Assembly (NCBI RefSeq): GCF_031143425.1
Contig: NC_090439.1
Location: 352,216,027 to 352,280,026 of the forward strand
Length of the DNA: 64,000 bases
Origin: Pleurodeles waltl
Taxonomy: Eukaryota; Chordata; Amphibia; Caudata; Salamandridae
Reading direction: 5' to 3'
Part shown: positions 30,625-42,821 of the stretch, piece by piece
Numbering within the stretch: the first letter of the stretch is position 1
Layout of the letters: each line of letters opens with the position of its first letter
The notes under the pieces: generated by a model
Told to the model about the DNA's origin: nothing
Seen by the model: only the letters and a program-made list of their open reading frames with translations
Database searches by the model: none
Position numbers and translations under genes: made by a program

Positions 30625-33600
30625 TGTTGCACAACTACTTTACAGATTACCTCTACCTCCAGGTTAGCCTTGACTTTGTTCTGCGTCAAGCTACTGTGGG
30701 TTGAGCACAGGTTAATTTAGGGTTTGGTTTGTGCCTTACCCTGACTAGGATTGTGGTTTATTGCTTCACCAGGACAAACACCCCAGTCAACCAACAACCC
30801 AGTTTCTAACATCATCGAAGTTGGTTCCTATGGATGGATGCTGCAGCACCTGGGGGCGTGGTTTAGAATGTTTTTTGCACATGTATTTTTGTTGTTTTGA
30901 TATATGCACAATAATTGTTTTTTAAATATGGGTTAAACAAATTCCAGACTTCAACAACCACAGAGGAATTTCATAAATATAGAGCAGTGTTTCCTTTTTT
31001 ATACAATTACTTTTTTACTTTAATTGAACCAATACTAACAGAACTAGAACAGTGGGATGCACACAGAAAATATTTTGTTCAATAAGATGTTTGAACTACT
31101 TAGTGATAAATTCAGTTCCAAAGACTCTACTAAATGAACTTCAAATTTCAAAAATTTGTTTTGTAAATAGCCCATCGTCTGATTGCGCTAACACTTTGCC
31201 TTTTCCAAGTCTATAACCTTCAATACACAATTCCAACATATTTCATATCAAAATAACAATGCCTCTACATTTTGGGTGGGTGGGAGGTGGGTTACTGCTC
31301 GAAGAGCCATGTTTTGAGGTGCTTTCTGAAGGTTAGGAGGTCTTGGGTCTTGCGTAGATTGGGGGGGAGGGAGTTCCAGGTTTTGGCAACGAGGTGGGAG
31401 AAGGATCGGCCGCTGGAGGTGGTGCGTTGGATGCAGGGGACTGTAGCGAGGCTGAGGTCGGCGGAGCGGACTGTCGAGTTGGTTTGTGGAAGTTGATTCA
31501 TTCGTTGAGGTAGGCCAGTCCGGTGTCGTGGAGGGCTTTGTGAGTGTGGACAAGGATTTTGCAAATGATCCTTTTGTGGATGGGCAGCCAGTGTAGGGAT
31601 CTGAGATGGTCAGAGATGTGTTTGTGGCGAGGGAGGTTGAGGATGAGACGTGCTGCTGCGTTTGGGATGCGCTGGAGTTTTCTCTGAAGCTTGGCTGTGG
31701 TCCCAGCGTAGAGGGCGTTGCCGTAGTCCAGTCTGCTGCCTATGAGGGCGTGGGTGACCGTTCTTGTTGTTTCTAAAGGAATCCATTTGAAAGTCTTGCA
31801 TAGCATGCAAAGGGTGTTAAAGCAGGATGATGATATGGCGTTGATTTGCTGAGTCATGGAGAGAGATGAGTCCAGTATAATGCCGAGATTGCGTGCGTGG
31901 GTGATGGGTGTTGGGGGTGGTCCAAGGGTGGTGGGCCACCAAGAGTCATTCCATGCTGTCTTGTTGGGACCAAAGATTATGATCTCGTTTTTTTCTGAGT
32001 TCAATTTGAGGTGGCTTGCTGTCATCCAGTTAGCGGTGGCAAGGAGCCGGTGTGTAGGTTATTCTTGGCGGTGGATGGGTTCCTCGTGAGGGAGATGATG
32101 AGCTGGGTGTAGTCAGCATATGAAATGATGGTGAGGCCGTGGGGGCAGATGATGTTGGCAAGAGGAGCCATGTATATCTTGAAGAGGGTGATTAGATGAC
32201 TTGTATCCTTCCACTGCTCACATTTAAGGACCTACCTTTTTCGTTTTCATTCAGAACCCTATGAGTGGTAAGTTTTAGTGTTTTATCTCCCTCTTGTGCT
32301 GCTTCCTCCATCAGAAACCCACTGCCACCAGTGTGTTGTCCCCACCCATCCTAACGTATCTGTAAATGCACACTAACTGGAATATTTTTGCTGGAGTATG
32401 GATGAGGAGCGGAATTTAGGGGTTGTGTGCTTTTTTCTCTACATTCCAAATATTGCATGAAAGCAGAAGCTTTTGGCACTCAAAGGGCCTCCTATGAGTT
32501 TGGGCATCGGACCGCCGGACCACCACGTTGGCGGTCCTAAAAAGAATGCCATGTTGGCAGTGTTTCAGACCGCCACATTACAATTTATACAGGCAGGACC
32601 ACCAACCGCCAACCAAAAAAGACAGACCAGCAGCAGTGCGGAGGCCCAGAAATAGGTAGTCCAACCTCCAGCCCCGACAGCACAGCAACCAACCACTGAC
32701 CGTATTACAAGCCCAAAGTCGCAGTGGCGGGCACCCATTTTGGTCAGCCAATGGCGGTCCGAACCACAGTGGTCTACGGTCACAAAAGTAATACACAACG
32801 GCACACTGGATGGATTCGAAACCTATACAGCTGACACACATTCCCACACTGGACACACCTGCAAAGGACACTACAAAACACACACCCCTTCAGAGACCAC
32901 AATCCTCTGCAACACCAACTCAACACACAGAAGCCAGAGCTAATTATTCACCACAGCAACACAGATACTAGGCACCAATTGTTTTCTCACCATCTCTTTT
33001 CACACCCAGCACACACTTTTGTAAGTCACACCCTTTTGCACTTCCCCTCTTTAGTAAGTCACCGTCACATTTTGTTTTATATTCCACCATGTCACTTTCT
33101 AAAATCCATGTTTTTCTGAGGATGAGTTGAGAGTCATGGTGGATGAAATCATATGAGTAGAACCACAATTGTTTGGAGCACAAGTTCAGCATACTCCTCT
33201 CATTAGGAACATGGAAAGGTGGAACAGGATAGTTGAAAGAGTCAATGCTGTAGGCACAACCCTGCATACAAAGGAGGACATCAGGAAGAGGTGGAACAAC
33301 CTCAGGGGCAAGGTCCGCTCCCTGGTCTCCAGGCACCAGATGCAGGTCAAAAAGACTGGCAGTGGCCCTCCTAGTGTTGCATTACATCTCTTTCCCTGGG
33401 AAGAGAATGTCTTGGCCATCTTGTAGCCTGAGGGATTTCCATCTCCACATACTCTTGTTTGTTAACTCCCAATTGAGGTGTACTCACCTGGGAGGATAGC
33501 ATTTGTATAGTGTGTAGTACAGGGACTGACATGACTGCAACTCACAGCAGGCTCTGTATCTGTCACTCCAAACACTATCAAAGTAGTCACTCGCCCACAT

Positions 33601-33970
33601 ACCTCTGTTTGTCAAATCATAAATAAATTATACTAATCTGGGAAGATACCATTTGTATGGTGTGTATAGTACAGGGTGTTATGGCCAGGAGGCACTGCTA
33701 CGGCCAGGAGGTGCTGTTACTGCTACTCCACTCAGCCAGCCTAGTGTCTTTTTTTTTTCAAAGACCCCAGTGTGATAACTCACACATGAAGTGTACTCAC
33801 CAATGAGGATAACATTTATATAGTGTATGTACTAGAGAGAGTGACATGACTGAAACTCCCAGGAGGCTCTGTTACGGTCACTCCCAACACCAGCACAGTG
33901 GTCACCTGCTCATAAACCCCTGTTTGTCAACTCACAAATGAAGTATGCTCACCTAGAAAGATACCATTTG
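30625..33970 (+). repeat. Copy 2 of the local tandem duplication
   Basis: It begins with the family 1 LTR 3' end (to 30811), then the flank of element 2 interrupted by an L2 fragment, the Harbinger start at 32485, gene B exon 1, and the satellite. The homologous copy is 27880-30485. Confidence 0.8.
31270..32186 (-). mobile_element. L2/CR1-type LINE fragment (RT C-terminus and 3' end)
   Basis: On the minus strand the 32025-31498 frame encodes the C-terminal part of an L2-like reverse transcriptase: LKLNSEKNEIIIFG, LGIILDSSLSM, SRLDYGNALYAG, NAAARLI and LRSLHWLPIHKRI. After a frame change the terminal block follows (SFSHLVAKTWNSLP, FRKHLKTWLFEQ, ending near 31295). These are standard L2-clade motifs. 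The catalytic FADD region is missing, so it is 5'-truncated. It replaces part of the flank sequence seen at 28515-28790, with the junction at CCTCTACATTTT. Confidence 0.85.
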
Positions 33971-34880
33971 TAGAGTGTGTGTTTTATTTGGAGTTACATG
34001 ACTGCTAAGGCCAGGAGGCACCCTTACTGTTACACCACTCAGCCAGCCCAGTGTCCAATTCTTCAAAGATCCCTTTGTGGTAGCTTACACATGAAGTGTA
34101 CTCACCTGGGAGGATAACATTTGCATAATGTGTGTACTACAGAGAGTGACATGACTGCAACTCCCAGAAGGCTCTGTTACTGTCACTTCAAATACCAGTC
34201 CAGTGTTCTCTTCTCCAAATACCCTTGTTTGGTAACCCACAAATGAAGTGTGCTAACCTGGGGGGATAACATTTATCAAGTGTGTGTAGTAGAGGGAGTT
34301 TCATTACTGCAACTCCCAGGAGGCACTGTTTCATCAACTTCAAACAACAGCCAAGTGTTCAGTTATCCAACTACCCTCCTTTTAGAACTCACAAATCAAG
34401 TGTAGTCACCTGTGGGGATGACAGTTATCAGCTGTATAAAGTAGAGGGAGTGACATGACTGCTAAGGCGAGAACGCTCTGTCTCTCCCAATCAAAACACA
34501 AGCCCAGTGTTCTCATGCCAAAATACCCCTGTGTCTTAACTCTTAAATAAAGTTTACTCATCTGGTAGGATAAAATTTGTATGGTGGGGGGAAGATGAGG
34601 GAGTCACCAGAATGTAAAACTCAATAGGCCCTATGTCACTTACTCTAAAATAAAAATAATGTTCACTTGCCCAATTACATCTATTCATGAAATCTCAATT
34701 AAAAATCACTAATCTGGGAGGATACCATCTGTCGTGTGTGTAGTATGGAGAGTGACATGACTGCAACTCCCAGGAAGACCTGTTTCAGTAACTTCAAACA
34801 CCACACCAGTGTTCACTTGTAAAAATACCCTTGCCTGCTAACTCTCAATTGAAGTTTACTCACTTGGGAGGGACCAAGAT
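33438..34880 (+). repeat. Satellite, ~152 bp unit, about 10 copies
   Basis: Units repeat near 33479, 33626, 33790, 33943, 34097, 34247, 34401, 34552, 34703 and 34853, each with a version of GTGTACTCACCTGGGAGGAT. Divergence between units is considerable. On the minus strand the best units read CCAGGTGAGTACAC, a near-consensus 5' splice-site sequence. The array sits in the intron of gene B. Confidence 0.85.
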
Positions 34881-35565
34881 ACAGATCATGCTCAACTCTG
34901 AGATGTGTCTAGCCACCTAGCTCCATCTTGATCTGCTAACCCAACATGAAACTATTGAGGACTGGAAGGGCACCTTACCTAGTGTGCAAACCAATGATCC
35001 CAAAGGCATCAAGATGCATCACCAGAATGGTATCAGCAGCAGACCCATTCACAATGCACTGATCACTTGATGACTCCAATCACATATATAGCAAAGTCCT
35101 GGGTCTGCCTGCATAATAGTAAACTGGGCCTCAAAATGGCCAAAGACAAATGTTGCCTAGCCACTGTTTTGCCAGCACTGGTGGCAAGATGCCATTCTCA
35201 GGCCATCCTCCCAAGGGCTAATGATTTACACATTTCAGCAGCTGCTTGACTCAAATGGAATTGGCATGCTTCACAAATGTCAGGTCAATACAACCAGTAT
35301 CATGGGTGCCTGTCACAATAGGATAACGTGCAAATCAACTATGTACAAGGTCTTTGCAAAATGTCACTGTAAACCTTTGGAGGTAGATATCACAATACAT
35401 TCAGTAACATTGTACGTTTCACATCAACAGGTCGAGCTGCCACTGGCCACACAGAGCCCACAAAAGAGACTGCCACTACCCCCGTGGTTGAAGCCCTCAG
35501 TGATGATGATACTTCTGGACATCTGGACATGGAGGACGGTTCTGGCCCATCTGGATACGTTGGTC

Positions 35566-35950
35566 AGTTAGACCTAAAGTCTAAGTTCAGACCTAAAGTC
35601 TAACTTTACTCATTGCATAGTTAGACTTTTGGTTTAAGTTTACATCAAAAGTGCAAACGTAGACTAAAAGTCTAACTTTACCAGTAGTTAAGTTAGAATT
35701 GTGTTTTATGTATAGACTTTTGGTCTAAACTTAGACCTAAAGTCTAACTTTACTAGTAGTCAAGTTAGACTTTTGGTCCAAGTTTAGACTAAAAGTCTAA
35801 AGTTACACCCAAAGTCTAACTTTGCTCATATTAAAGTTAGACTTTTGGTCTTTTTGTCTAAACTTAGACCAAAAGTCTAACTTTACTCATAGTAAAGTTA
35901 GACTTTTGGTCTAAGTTTAGACTTATGCAATAACTTAGACTTATGCAGTA
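35566..35950. repeat. Palindromic AAAGTCTAACTTTACT array
   Basis: About 385 bp are built from two words, AAAGTCTAACTTTACT and its reverse complement, and TTTAGACCAAAAGTCTAA with its reverse complement, in alternating orientation. The stretch can therefore fold into many alternative hairpins. It ends with TTCACAAAGGTAACTTTTT in reverse complement, then GAATTGGGCCCA, which may be the terminus of a MITE. Non-coding. Confidence 0.85.
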
Positions 35951-36452
35951 AAAAAGTTACCTTTGTGAATTGGGCCCAGTGAGTCTCACTGTGGCCAGTA
36001 CATCACCTCCCAGCCCGGTTGCCTCCACATCACAGAGAGCCCTTTGTGCCCAATCCTCTGTTCCTAGCACAGTGGCAACCATCTTGTGGGATCCTGAGTC
36101 ACAGCACAACACCTCTCACAATGATGCTCCAGGAACCAGTGGGAGTGGGCAGCCTGTGGCAAGTGCACATGGCCGCAGGAGTAGGGTGCATTGGAGGGAT
36201 GCTGTGGCCCAGTGGGATGAGGCCACTGGGGGTGTTCATGACCAGGACACCATCAGCCATCTTCTTTGGGGTCTATCAGAAGTCCCAAGGCGTGATGGGC
36301 CAGGTACTTGCATAACTCCGAGAAATCAAGCAGCTGCAGAGGAACTTTCATCATGAAGTGTGTGAACAGTGGGAGGCTCACAGTACCAACATGGCCTCCC
36401 TAACAGGGGTGCTGAGGGACATTAACACCACCCTGATCAGGGATCGACAATA

Positions 36453-37293
36453 ACACACTACCCCTTCCTTTGGCGCATCTAGACCAGGCCCTTCACTGGT
36501 GCCAGCCACTGGAAGGGAGGGCCTGTGAGGGGAAGAATCTGCCCCAGACACCCCTGCCTTTCTAGCAGCGGATCTCCCCCCCCCCCACCACCACGCAAGC
36601 AAGGACATCCAGCAAAGAATCCATGAGGTGCGGATGGCAATGCACCTACCACTGCCAGCAAGTGAACTCTTCCAAAATGACCTCCTTTGTATGCCACACA
36701 TTCACTCTGTTGACTGTTCTCCAACCACCTTCCATTTCCAGTCGGAGGAGTACACTGGACTTTGGACATCCAATGGTGTGGCATCTACTCCAGTGATTTC
36801 ATCCACCATGACTGAACCCTTCCCTTTTGTTTTCCATCATACCCCAGTTTCTTTCATGTACACATTTTCAATAAAGCCAACTATCACAAAAGTAATGTCT
36901 GCTTGCTTATGTTCCACATTTTGCTATGTAGAGATGTAAGACCATGTGAAGCAAATGAGGAAGGCACAAGATACTAATGCAAGGTGGGATATGTTACAGG
37001 TACATTGTCCAACAACCAACTCACGCAAACACATTTCTACAATGTCTGGTCACACCAAACATTTTATTGCATTGTATAGTATATAGCCTGTTGAAATGTC
37101 TGGACTATCATAGCCAAAAAAATGACTGACTCATATTGTGACAAGGGACACATACCAAGGTCCAGCCCACAGACCACGGAAGGGAGGCCCTTGTCAGACA
37201 TTGTTCTGTAGAATAGGCAAGCAGAAAAGTGGATGGTGTCACCAGCTTGAGCTTTATCACATATCACACCAAACAAATCTAACATCACATATA
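36453..37293. other. 3' flank of gene B (element 2)
   Basis: No ORF of interest. A poly(A) signal is at 36870-36875 and a C-run at 36578-36588. Confidence 0.5.
36870..36875 (+). promoter_or_regulatory. Poly(A) signal AATAAA of gene B (element 2)
   Basis: AATAAA about 420 bp downstream of the last recognisable gene B codons. It corresponds in position and strand to the signal of gene B in element 1. Confidence 0.45.
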
Positions 37294-37298
37294 CCAAG

Positions 37299-39975
37299 TG
37301 TAGGAAGTTGGCTCTGTATATACTATTTCAAAGTAAGAAATAGTGTGCACAGAGTCCAAGGGTTCCCCTTAGAGGTAAATTAGTGGCAAAAAGAGATAAT
37401 TCTAATGCTCTATTTTGTGGTAGTGTGGTCGAGCAGTAGGCTTATCAGAGGGTAGTGTTAAGCATTTGTTGTACACACACAGACAATAAATGAGGAACAC
37501 ACTCTCAAAGACTTATTCCAGGCCAATAGGTTTTTATATAGAAAAATATAGTTTCTTAGTCTATTTTAAGAACCACAGATTCAAGATTTACAAGTACTAC
37601 TTCAAATGAAAGTAATTTCACTCAGGTATTCTAGGAACTTTGAATAATCACAATAGCATGTACAGTTTTGACAAAAATGAAACTAAGCTATTTTAAAGGT
37701 GGACACAGTTAAAAAATCAACAGTACCTGGGGGAGGTAAGTAATTGTTAAGTTGACAGGTACGTAAAACACTTACAGGGTTCAAAGTTGGGTCCAACGTA
37801 GCCCACTGTTAGGGGTTCAAGGCAACCCCAAAGTTACCACACCAGCAGCTCAGGGCCGGTCAGGTGCAGAGGTCAAAGAGGTGCCCAAAACACATAGGCT
37901 TCAATAGAGAACAGGGGTGCCCCGGTTCCAGTCTGCCAGCAGGTAAGTCCCCGCGTCCTCGGAGGGCAGACCAGGGGGGTTTTGTAGGGCACCGGGGGGA
38001 TACAAGCAGGCACAGAAAGTACACCCTCAGCGGCACAGGGGCATCCAGGTGCAGAGTGCAAACAGGTGTCGGGTTTTGTATTGAAAGCAATGGGGAGACC
38101 CGGGGGTCTCGTCAATGATGCAGGCAGGCACAGGGGGGGCTCCTCGGGGTAGCCACCACCTGGGCTAGGCAGAGGGTCACCTGGGGGTCGCTCCTGCACT
38201 GGAGTTCGGTTCCTTCAGGTCCTGGGGGCTGCGGGTGCAGTGTTGGTTCCAGGCGTCGGGTTCCTTGTTACAGGCAGTCGCGGTCAGGGGGAGCCTCTGG
38301 ATTTCCTCTGCAGGCGTCGCTGTGGGAGCTCAGGGGGGTCAACTCTGGCTACTCACGGGCTCGCAGTTGCCGGGGAGTCCTGCCTGTAGTGTTGGTTTTT
38401 CGCAGGTCGAGCCGGGGGCGTCGGGTGCAGAGTAGAAAGTCTCACACTTCTGGCAGGAAACGTGAAGTCCTTGAAGTTATTTCTTTGTTGCAACAAGTTG
38501 CAGATGGTTGAACAGAGCCACCGTTCACGGGTGTTTCTTGGTCTTTGGGTGCAGGGCAGTCCTCTGAGGCTTCAGAGGTCACTGGTACCTGTTGGATGCT
38601 TCGCTTTTTCAGTTTTCTTCGAAGTTGGGAGACAGGCCGGTAGGGCTGGGGCCAAAGCAGTTGTCGTCTCCGTCTTCACTGCAGGGCTTCAGGTCAGCAG
38701 TCCTTCTTCTTCTTTAGGTTGCAGGAATCTAGTTTCCTAGGTTCTGGGGGGCCCTAAATACTGAATTTAGGGATGTGTTTAGGTCTGGGAGGGCAGTAGC
38801 CAATGACTACTGTCCTTGAGGGTTGCTACACCCTCTTTGTGCCTCCTCCCTGTGGGGAGGGGGGCACATCCTAATCCTATTGGGGGAATCCTCCATCCAC
38901 AAGATGGAGGATTTCTAAAAGTAAGAGTCACCTCAGCTCAGGGCACCTTAGGGGCTGTCCTGACTGGGGGGGTGACTCCTCCTTGTTTTTCTCATTATCT
39001 CCCCCAGCCTTGCCACCAAAAGTGGGGGCAGTGGCTGGAGGGGCAGGCATCTTCACTAGCTGGGATGCCCTGGGGCACTGTAACACAAGGGGTGAACCTT
39101 TGAGGCTCACAGCCTGGTGTTACAGTTCCTGCAGGGGTAGGTGAGAAGCACCTCCACCCAGTACAGGCTTTGTTCCTGGCCACAGAGTGACAAAAGCACT
39201 CTCCCCATGTGGCCAGCAACATCTCTGGTGTGTGGCAGGCTGGCAAAAACTAGTCAGCCCACACTGGAAGTCGGGAATGTTTTCAGGGGGCATCTCTAAG
39301 ATGCCCTCTGGGTGTATTTTACAATAAAGTGTACACTGGCATCAGTGTGCATTAATTGTGGTGAGAAGTTTGATACCAAACTTCCCAGTTTTCAGTGTAG
39401 CCATTATGGTGCTGTGGAGTTCATGTTTGACAGACTCCCAGACCATATACTCTTATGGCTACCCTGCACTTACAATGTCTAAGGTTTTGCTTAGGCACTG
39501 TAGGGGCATAGTGCTCATGCACTTATGCCCTCACCTGTGGTATAGTGCACCCTGCCTTAGGGCTGTAAGGCCTGCTAGAGGGGTGACTTACCTATGCCAC
39601 AGGCAGTGTGAGGTTGGCATGGCACTCTCAGGGGACTGCCATGTCGACTTAGTCATTTTCTCCCCACTAGCACACACACGCTGTGAAGCAGTGTGCATGT
39701 GCTGAGTGAGGGGTCCCCGGGGTGGCATAAGACATGCTGCAGCCCTTAGAGACCTTCCCTGGCATCAGAGCCCTTGGTACCAGGGGTACCAGTTACAAGG
39801 GACTTACCTGAGTGCCAGGGTTGTGCCAATTGTGGAGACAAAGGTACAGTTTAGGGAAAGAACACTGGTGTTGGGGCCTGGTTAGCAGGGTCCCAGCACA
39901 CTTTCAAATCATAACTTAGCATCAGCAAAGACCAAAGGTCAGGGGGTAACCATACCAAGGAGGTATTTCCTTACA
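37299..39975 (-). mobile_element. Solo-LTR-like element, family 2 (2.68 kb)
   Basis: It starts TGTAGGAAGTTGGC and ends ATTTCCTTACA. CCAAG flanks both sides (37294-37298 and 39976-39980), so the insertion has a clean 5 bp TSD. TG...CA ends with a 5 bp TSD and no ORF fit a solo LTR whose sense strand is minus (starting TGTAAGGAAATACC). A terminal-inverted-repeat DNA element is less likely, since the two ends match over only a few bases. The interior is GC-rich in the middle (37860-38460) and AT-rich at the left. A fragment of the same family lies at 30490-30620. Confidence 0.8.
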
Positions 39976-39980
39976 CCAAG

Positions 39981-40724
39981 GTGCAGACAGAGGGCAGTAC
40001 AAGAGTCCCTGATCACAGGCCCATCATTTTCCAATGACCATGCATCTGGTGGCATGACACAAACATATGTCAGTGTTGTCGCACAGGCACTGTGGCCTGC
40101 AATGATGAAACACATCTACAGCTACATACAGGTCATAGAAGAATAGTGTTTAGCCTATGTGAATGGTGAATGCCTTGCTGCAATTGATGAGAACAGCATG
40201 CCCACATGATCACACACATGATGCAATCGGCCTGACACAGCACACTAAATAAGTCCAATGTGCACTTCTGACCATCCACCCAAACACTGTTCAAGACACC
40301 TTGGCACAGATCTCATCATTCCAAAATCTGTGACCTACAGTGGCTGGACCAGTCCATGCCCATTCTGTATGTCAGACCTGCATCAGTTACCTGTCAAAGT
40401 CAAAACTCTGAAATGCCCACATGAGGATGTCATGGTGAAGGTACCCGTACAAAGACAAACCAATAAGTATAGGCTTGAAAACATACTTATTACACAAATC
40501 ACAGAGCAAGCGTGTGGAAAGGAAATTACATTGCAATGAGACTAACACAAACAAAGTAGTTACATCTAGGTGGGGATATGTCAAAGGCTAATTCTTCAAG
40601 CACTCTTTGGCTGAATATTGCAGAGTATCAACTCCCTAGTTTCTCCAAAGCACAATTCCACACATTCTCACAACTACAGTTCTTCGTACAGTCACTGTTG
40701 TTAAATCACATGACATACTTACAC
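39981..40724. other. 3' spacer between gene B and transposase (element 2)
   Basis: No recognisable coding. Equivalent in position to 20831-21313 in element 1. Confidence 0.5.
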
Positions 40725-41770
40725 TCATGAAAAGTAGCTATTGATGAGATCTTCCCGCAAGTCAGCTCCTTCCTCTCCACCACTGTCATCCTCACTTGAC
40801 ATTTCATAAGTCTCAGTCAGTGGCACTGCAGGCTTCTCCTCCTCTGGGATGTATGGGATATTCCTCTGCAGGCCGATGTTGTGGAGCATGCTTTATGCCA
40901 TAGTGATCTGACACACTTTCCCTGGTGAGTACTGGAGGGTTCCACAAGTTCAGTTAAGACAGCGGAATCTGGCATTCAGGAGTCCAAAAGCCCACTCCAC
41001 TACGTGCTGTGTTCTTCTATGGGCCTCATAGAAGCGGACTTCCCCTGGCGTAGTTTGATTCCTTAGTGGTGACAGCAACCAAGGACGGTTCGGATATGCG
41101 GAGCCTACTGTAAAGGAATGGGACATATGTGCAACAATGAGTCACTCACTTCATGATTGTAGCACCAGGCATTGCACACACATACAACCAGGACAGATGT
41201 GACTTACCATCCCACCAGGCCCTTTCTGGGTACAGTTGTGACATCAGCTGGGACATGGTGCTGTTCTGCATTATGAAGGAATCATTGGCTGAACCCGGAA
41301 AATGGGCACACACATGTGAAATGTAGAGATCCGCCAAACAGACAACTTGCACGTTGATGGAATGGAAGTTCTTTCTATTGCGGTACACTTGTTCATTAGC
41401 CTGCACTGGGACCAAGTGAACATGCATGCCATCTATGGCCTCTACCATATGCGGGAGGAGTGCAAAACCATAAAAGTCAGCTTTCTCATGGGCTATTTCC
41501 TGATGATGGGGAAGCTGGATGTAGCTGTCCAGGTGCTTCAACGTTACTGACAGAACATTCTTCAGCACCAGACTGAACATAGGTTGGGACATGCCAGCTG
41601 ATAGGGCCACTGCTATGTTGGATGGGCCCTGTGACTAGGAAGCGCAATACTGACATCACTGGTACAATGGGGGGTATGCTGGTTGGATAACTAAGAGCTG
41701 GCATCAGATCTGGCTCCAACAGATGACATAAGTCCACTATTATTTACCTTTTCAGATGGTAATGAAGGAT
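40725..41770 (-). pseudogene. Harbinger DDE transposase, decayed (element 2)
   Basis: From the N-terminal side on the minus strand: LLEPDLMPALSYPTSIPP (near 41720-41670), a frame change, MALSAGMSQPMFSLVLKNVL (41610-41551), VEAIDGMHVHLVPV (first catalytic D, Thr changed to Met), SINVQVVCLADLYIS, GSANDSFIM (second D, the preceding His changed to Asn), then in another frame YPNRPWLLSPLRN and VVEWAFGLLNARFRCL (catalytic E), followed by stops and an acidic tail. It is homologous along its length to the transposase at 19756-20830. Multiple stops show it is dead. It converges on gene B and diverges from gene A, as in element 1. Confidence 0.8.
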
Positions 41771-42485
41771 AATGTGGCATTCTTCTATGGTCTGAAATTC
41801 TAGCAGTGGACTGTAGACAGGAGGTTGTCACATCCTCATTCTCCCTGGATACCTATGTACAACAAGGCATGATTTCTAACATTAGTCATTGTGTCCACAG
41901 CAACGAACATGATGTCAATTATATCATGCGACAAAGCAGTTCTTAACAGACTGACATGACAACCAGGACCCATCACAGCTGCATATAACACAAGGGTCAC
42001 ATGTGACCCCCATGGTTTTCCATAGAAGTGTCCACATCATGTATCTGTACCAAACGCAAAGATGTGCAACACAATTGCCCCTCGAAATGTGACTGGATAT
42101 CCCTACTGCCAAAATGACCATCAGCGGGGTTGGACTGTGACCCACTGTTAAATACCATCCGTGCCCTGCAACATGCTACAATGGTGTTTGAGTAGGTAGT
42201 AGGACCTACATGACAAGACAAGATAAGAAAGTTTGTGAGCTCAAAAAAACATTTTCGGAGGCGTGACACACTTTCTAAAGCCCAATACAGCATTTCAGGC
42301 CACCAAAATGGCAACCTCCTGACCTACTCCTCTGGACCATAGGAACCGCCTGAAGTCGTCATGGCGGTTGCAACCGTAGCAGACACAGCCATAGGCTAAC
42401 GTTGTTGCAGTGGGAGTCGCGGGTCAACGGCTGTGTCTACCAGCTGTGACGACCACGTACAAGGCAGACATGATGGCCATGTTTT
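41771..42485. other. Upstream region of the element 2 transposase
   Basis: No ORF supported. Together with 48022-48094 it corresponds to the divergent promoter region of element 1, split by the LINE insertion. Confidence 0.45.
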
Positions 42486-42821
42486 GCAGATTTATTCCTG
42501 TTTTATTTATTTATTATTACTTTATTTCGGTGAGTAAAAACAAACCATTAAAGTACAATACACAACAAAGAAAGAGAGGACTGCTAAAAACAGGGAGACA
42601 CTTAAAAAAATAAGGTAAAAGTACAGTTAAAAGGGACAAGACAAGTTTTAAAAACAAACAAGGAATAAGCAGTCAGATAAACATCACTTAATATAATAAA
42701 AAGCAATACCCAAAAATGAGAATAATTCTATGAATCAGCACTAGTTAAAAATATAATACACCAATATCTGTATACTGTGGAGCAATCACACATCCAATTT
42801 GATAAATATAAATAGATAAAT

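Larger units (their letters stand above)
33115..36452 (+). pseudogene. Harbinger gene B, decayed (element 2)
   Basis: Exon 1 (about 33115-33428) encodes FSEDELRVMVDEII, a TGA stop near 33154, then VEPQLFGAQVQHTPLIRNME, IVERVNAVG, KEDIRKRWNNLRGKVRSL and FPWEENVLAIL, closely matching gene B of element 1. Here the Trp that is a stop in element 1 is intact (RKRWNN). The intron has been expanded by a ~150 bp satellite. Exon 2 remains are visible at about 35430-35560 (EALSDDDTSGHLDMEDGSGP) and, after a palindromic array, 35965-36452 (acidic/Ser-rich stretch, then MASLTGVLRDINTTLIRDRQ-like coiled-coil end). Several frame changes make it non-functional. Confidence 0.75.
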
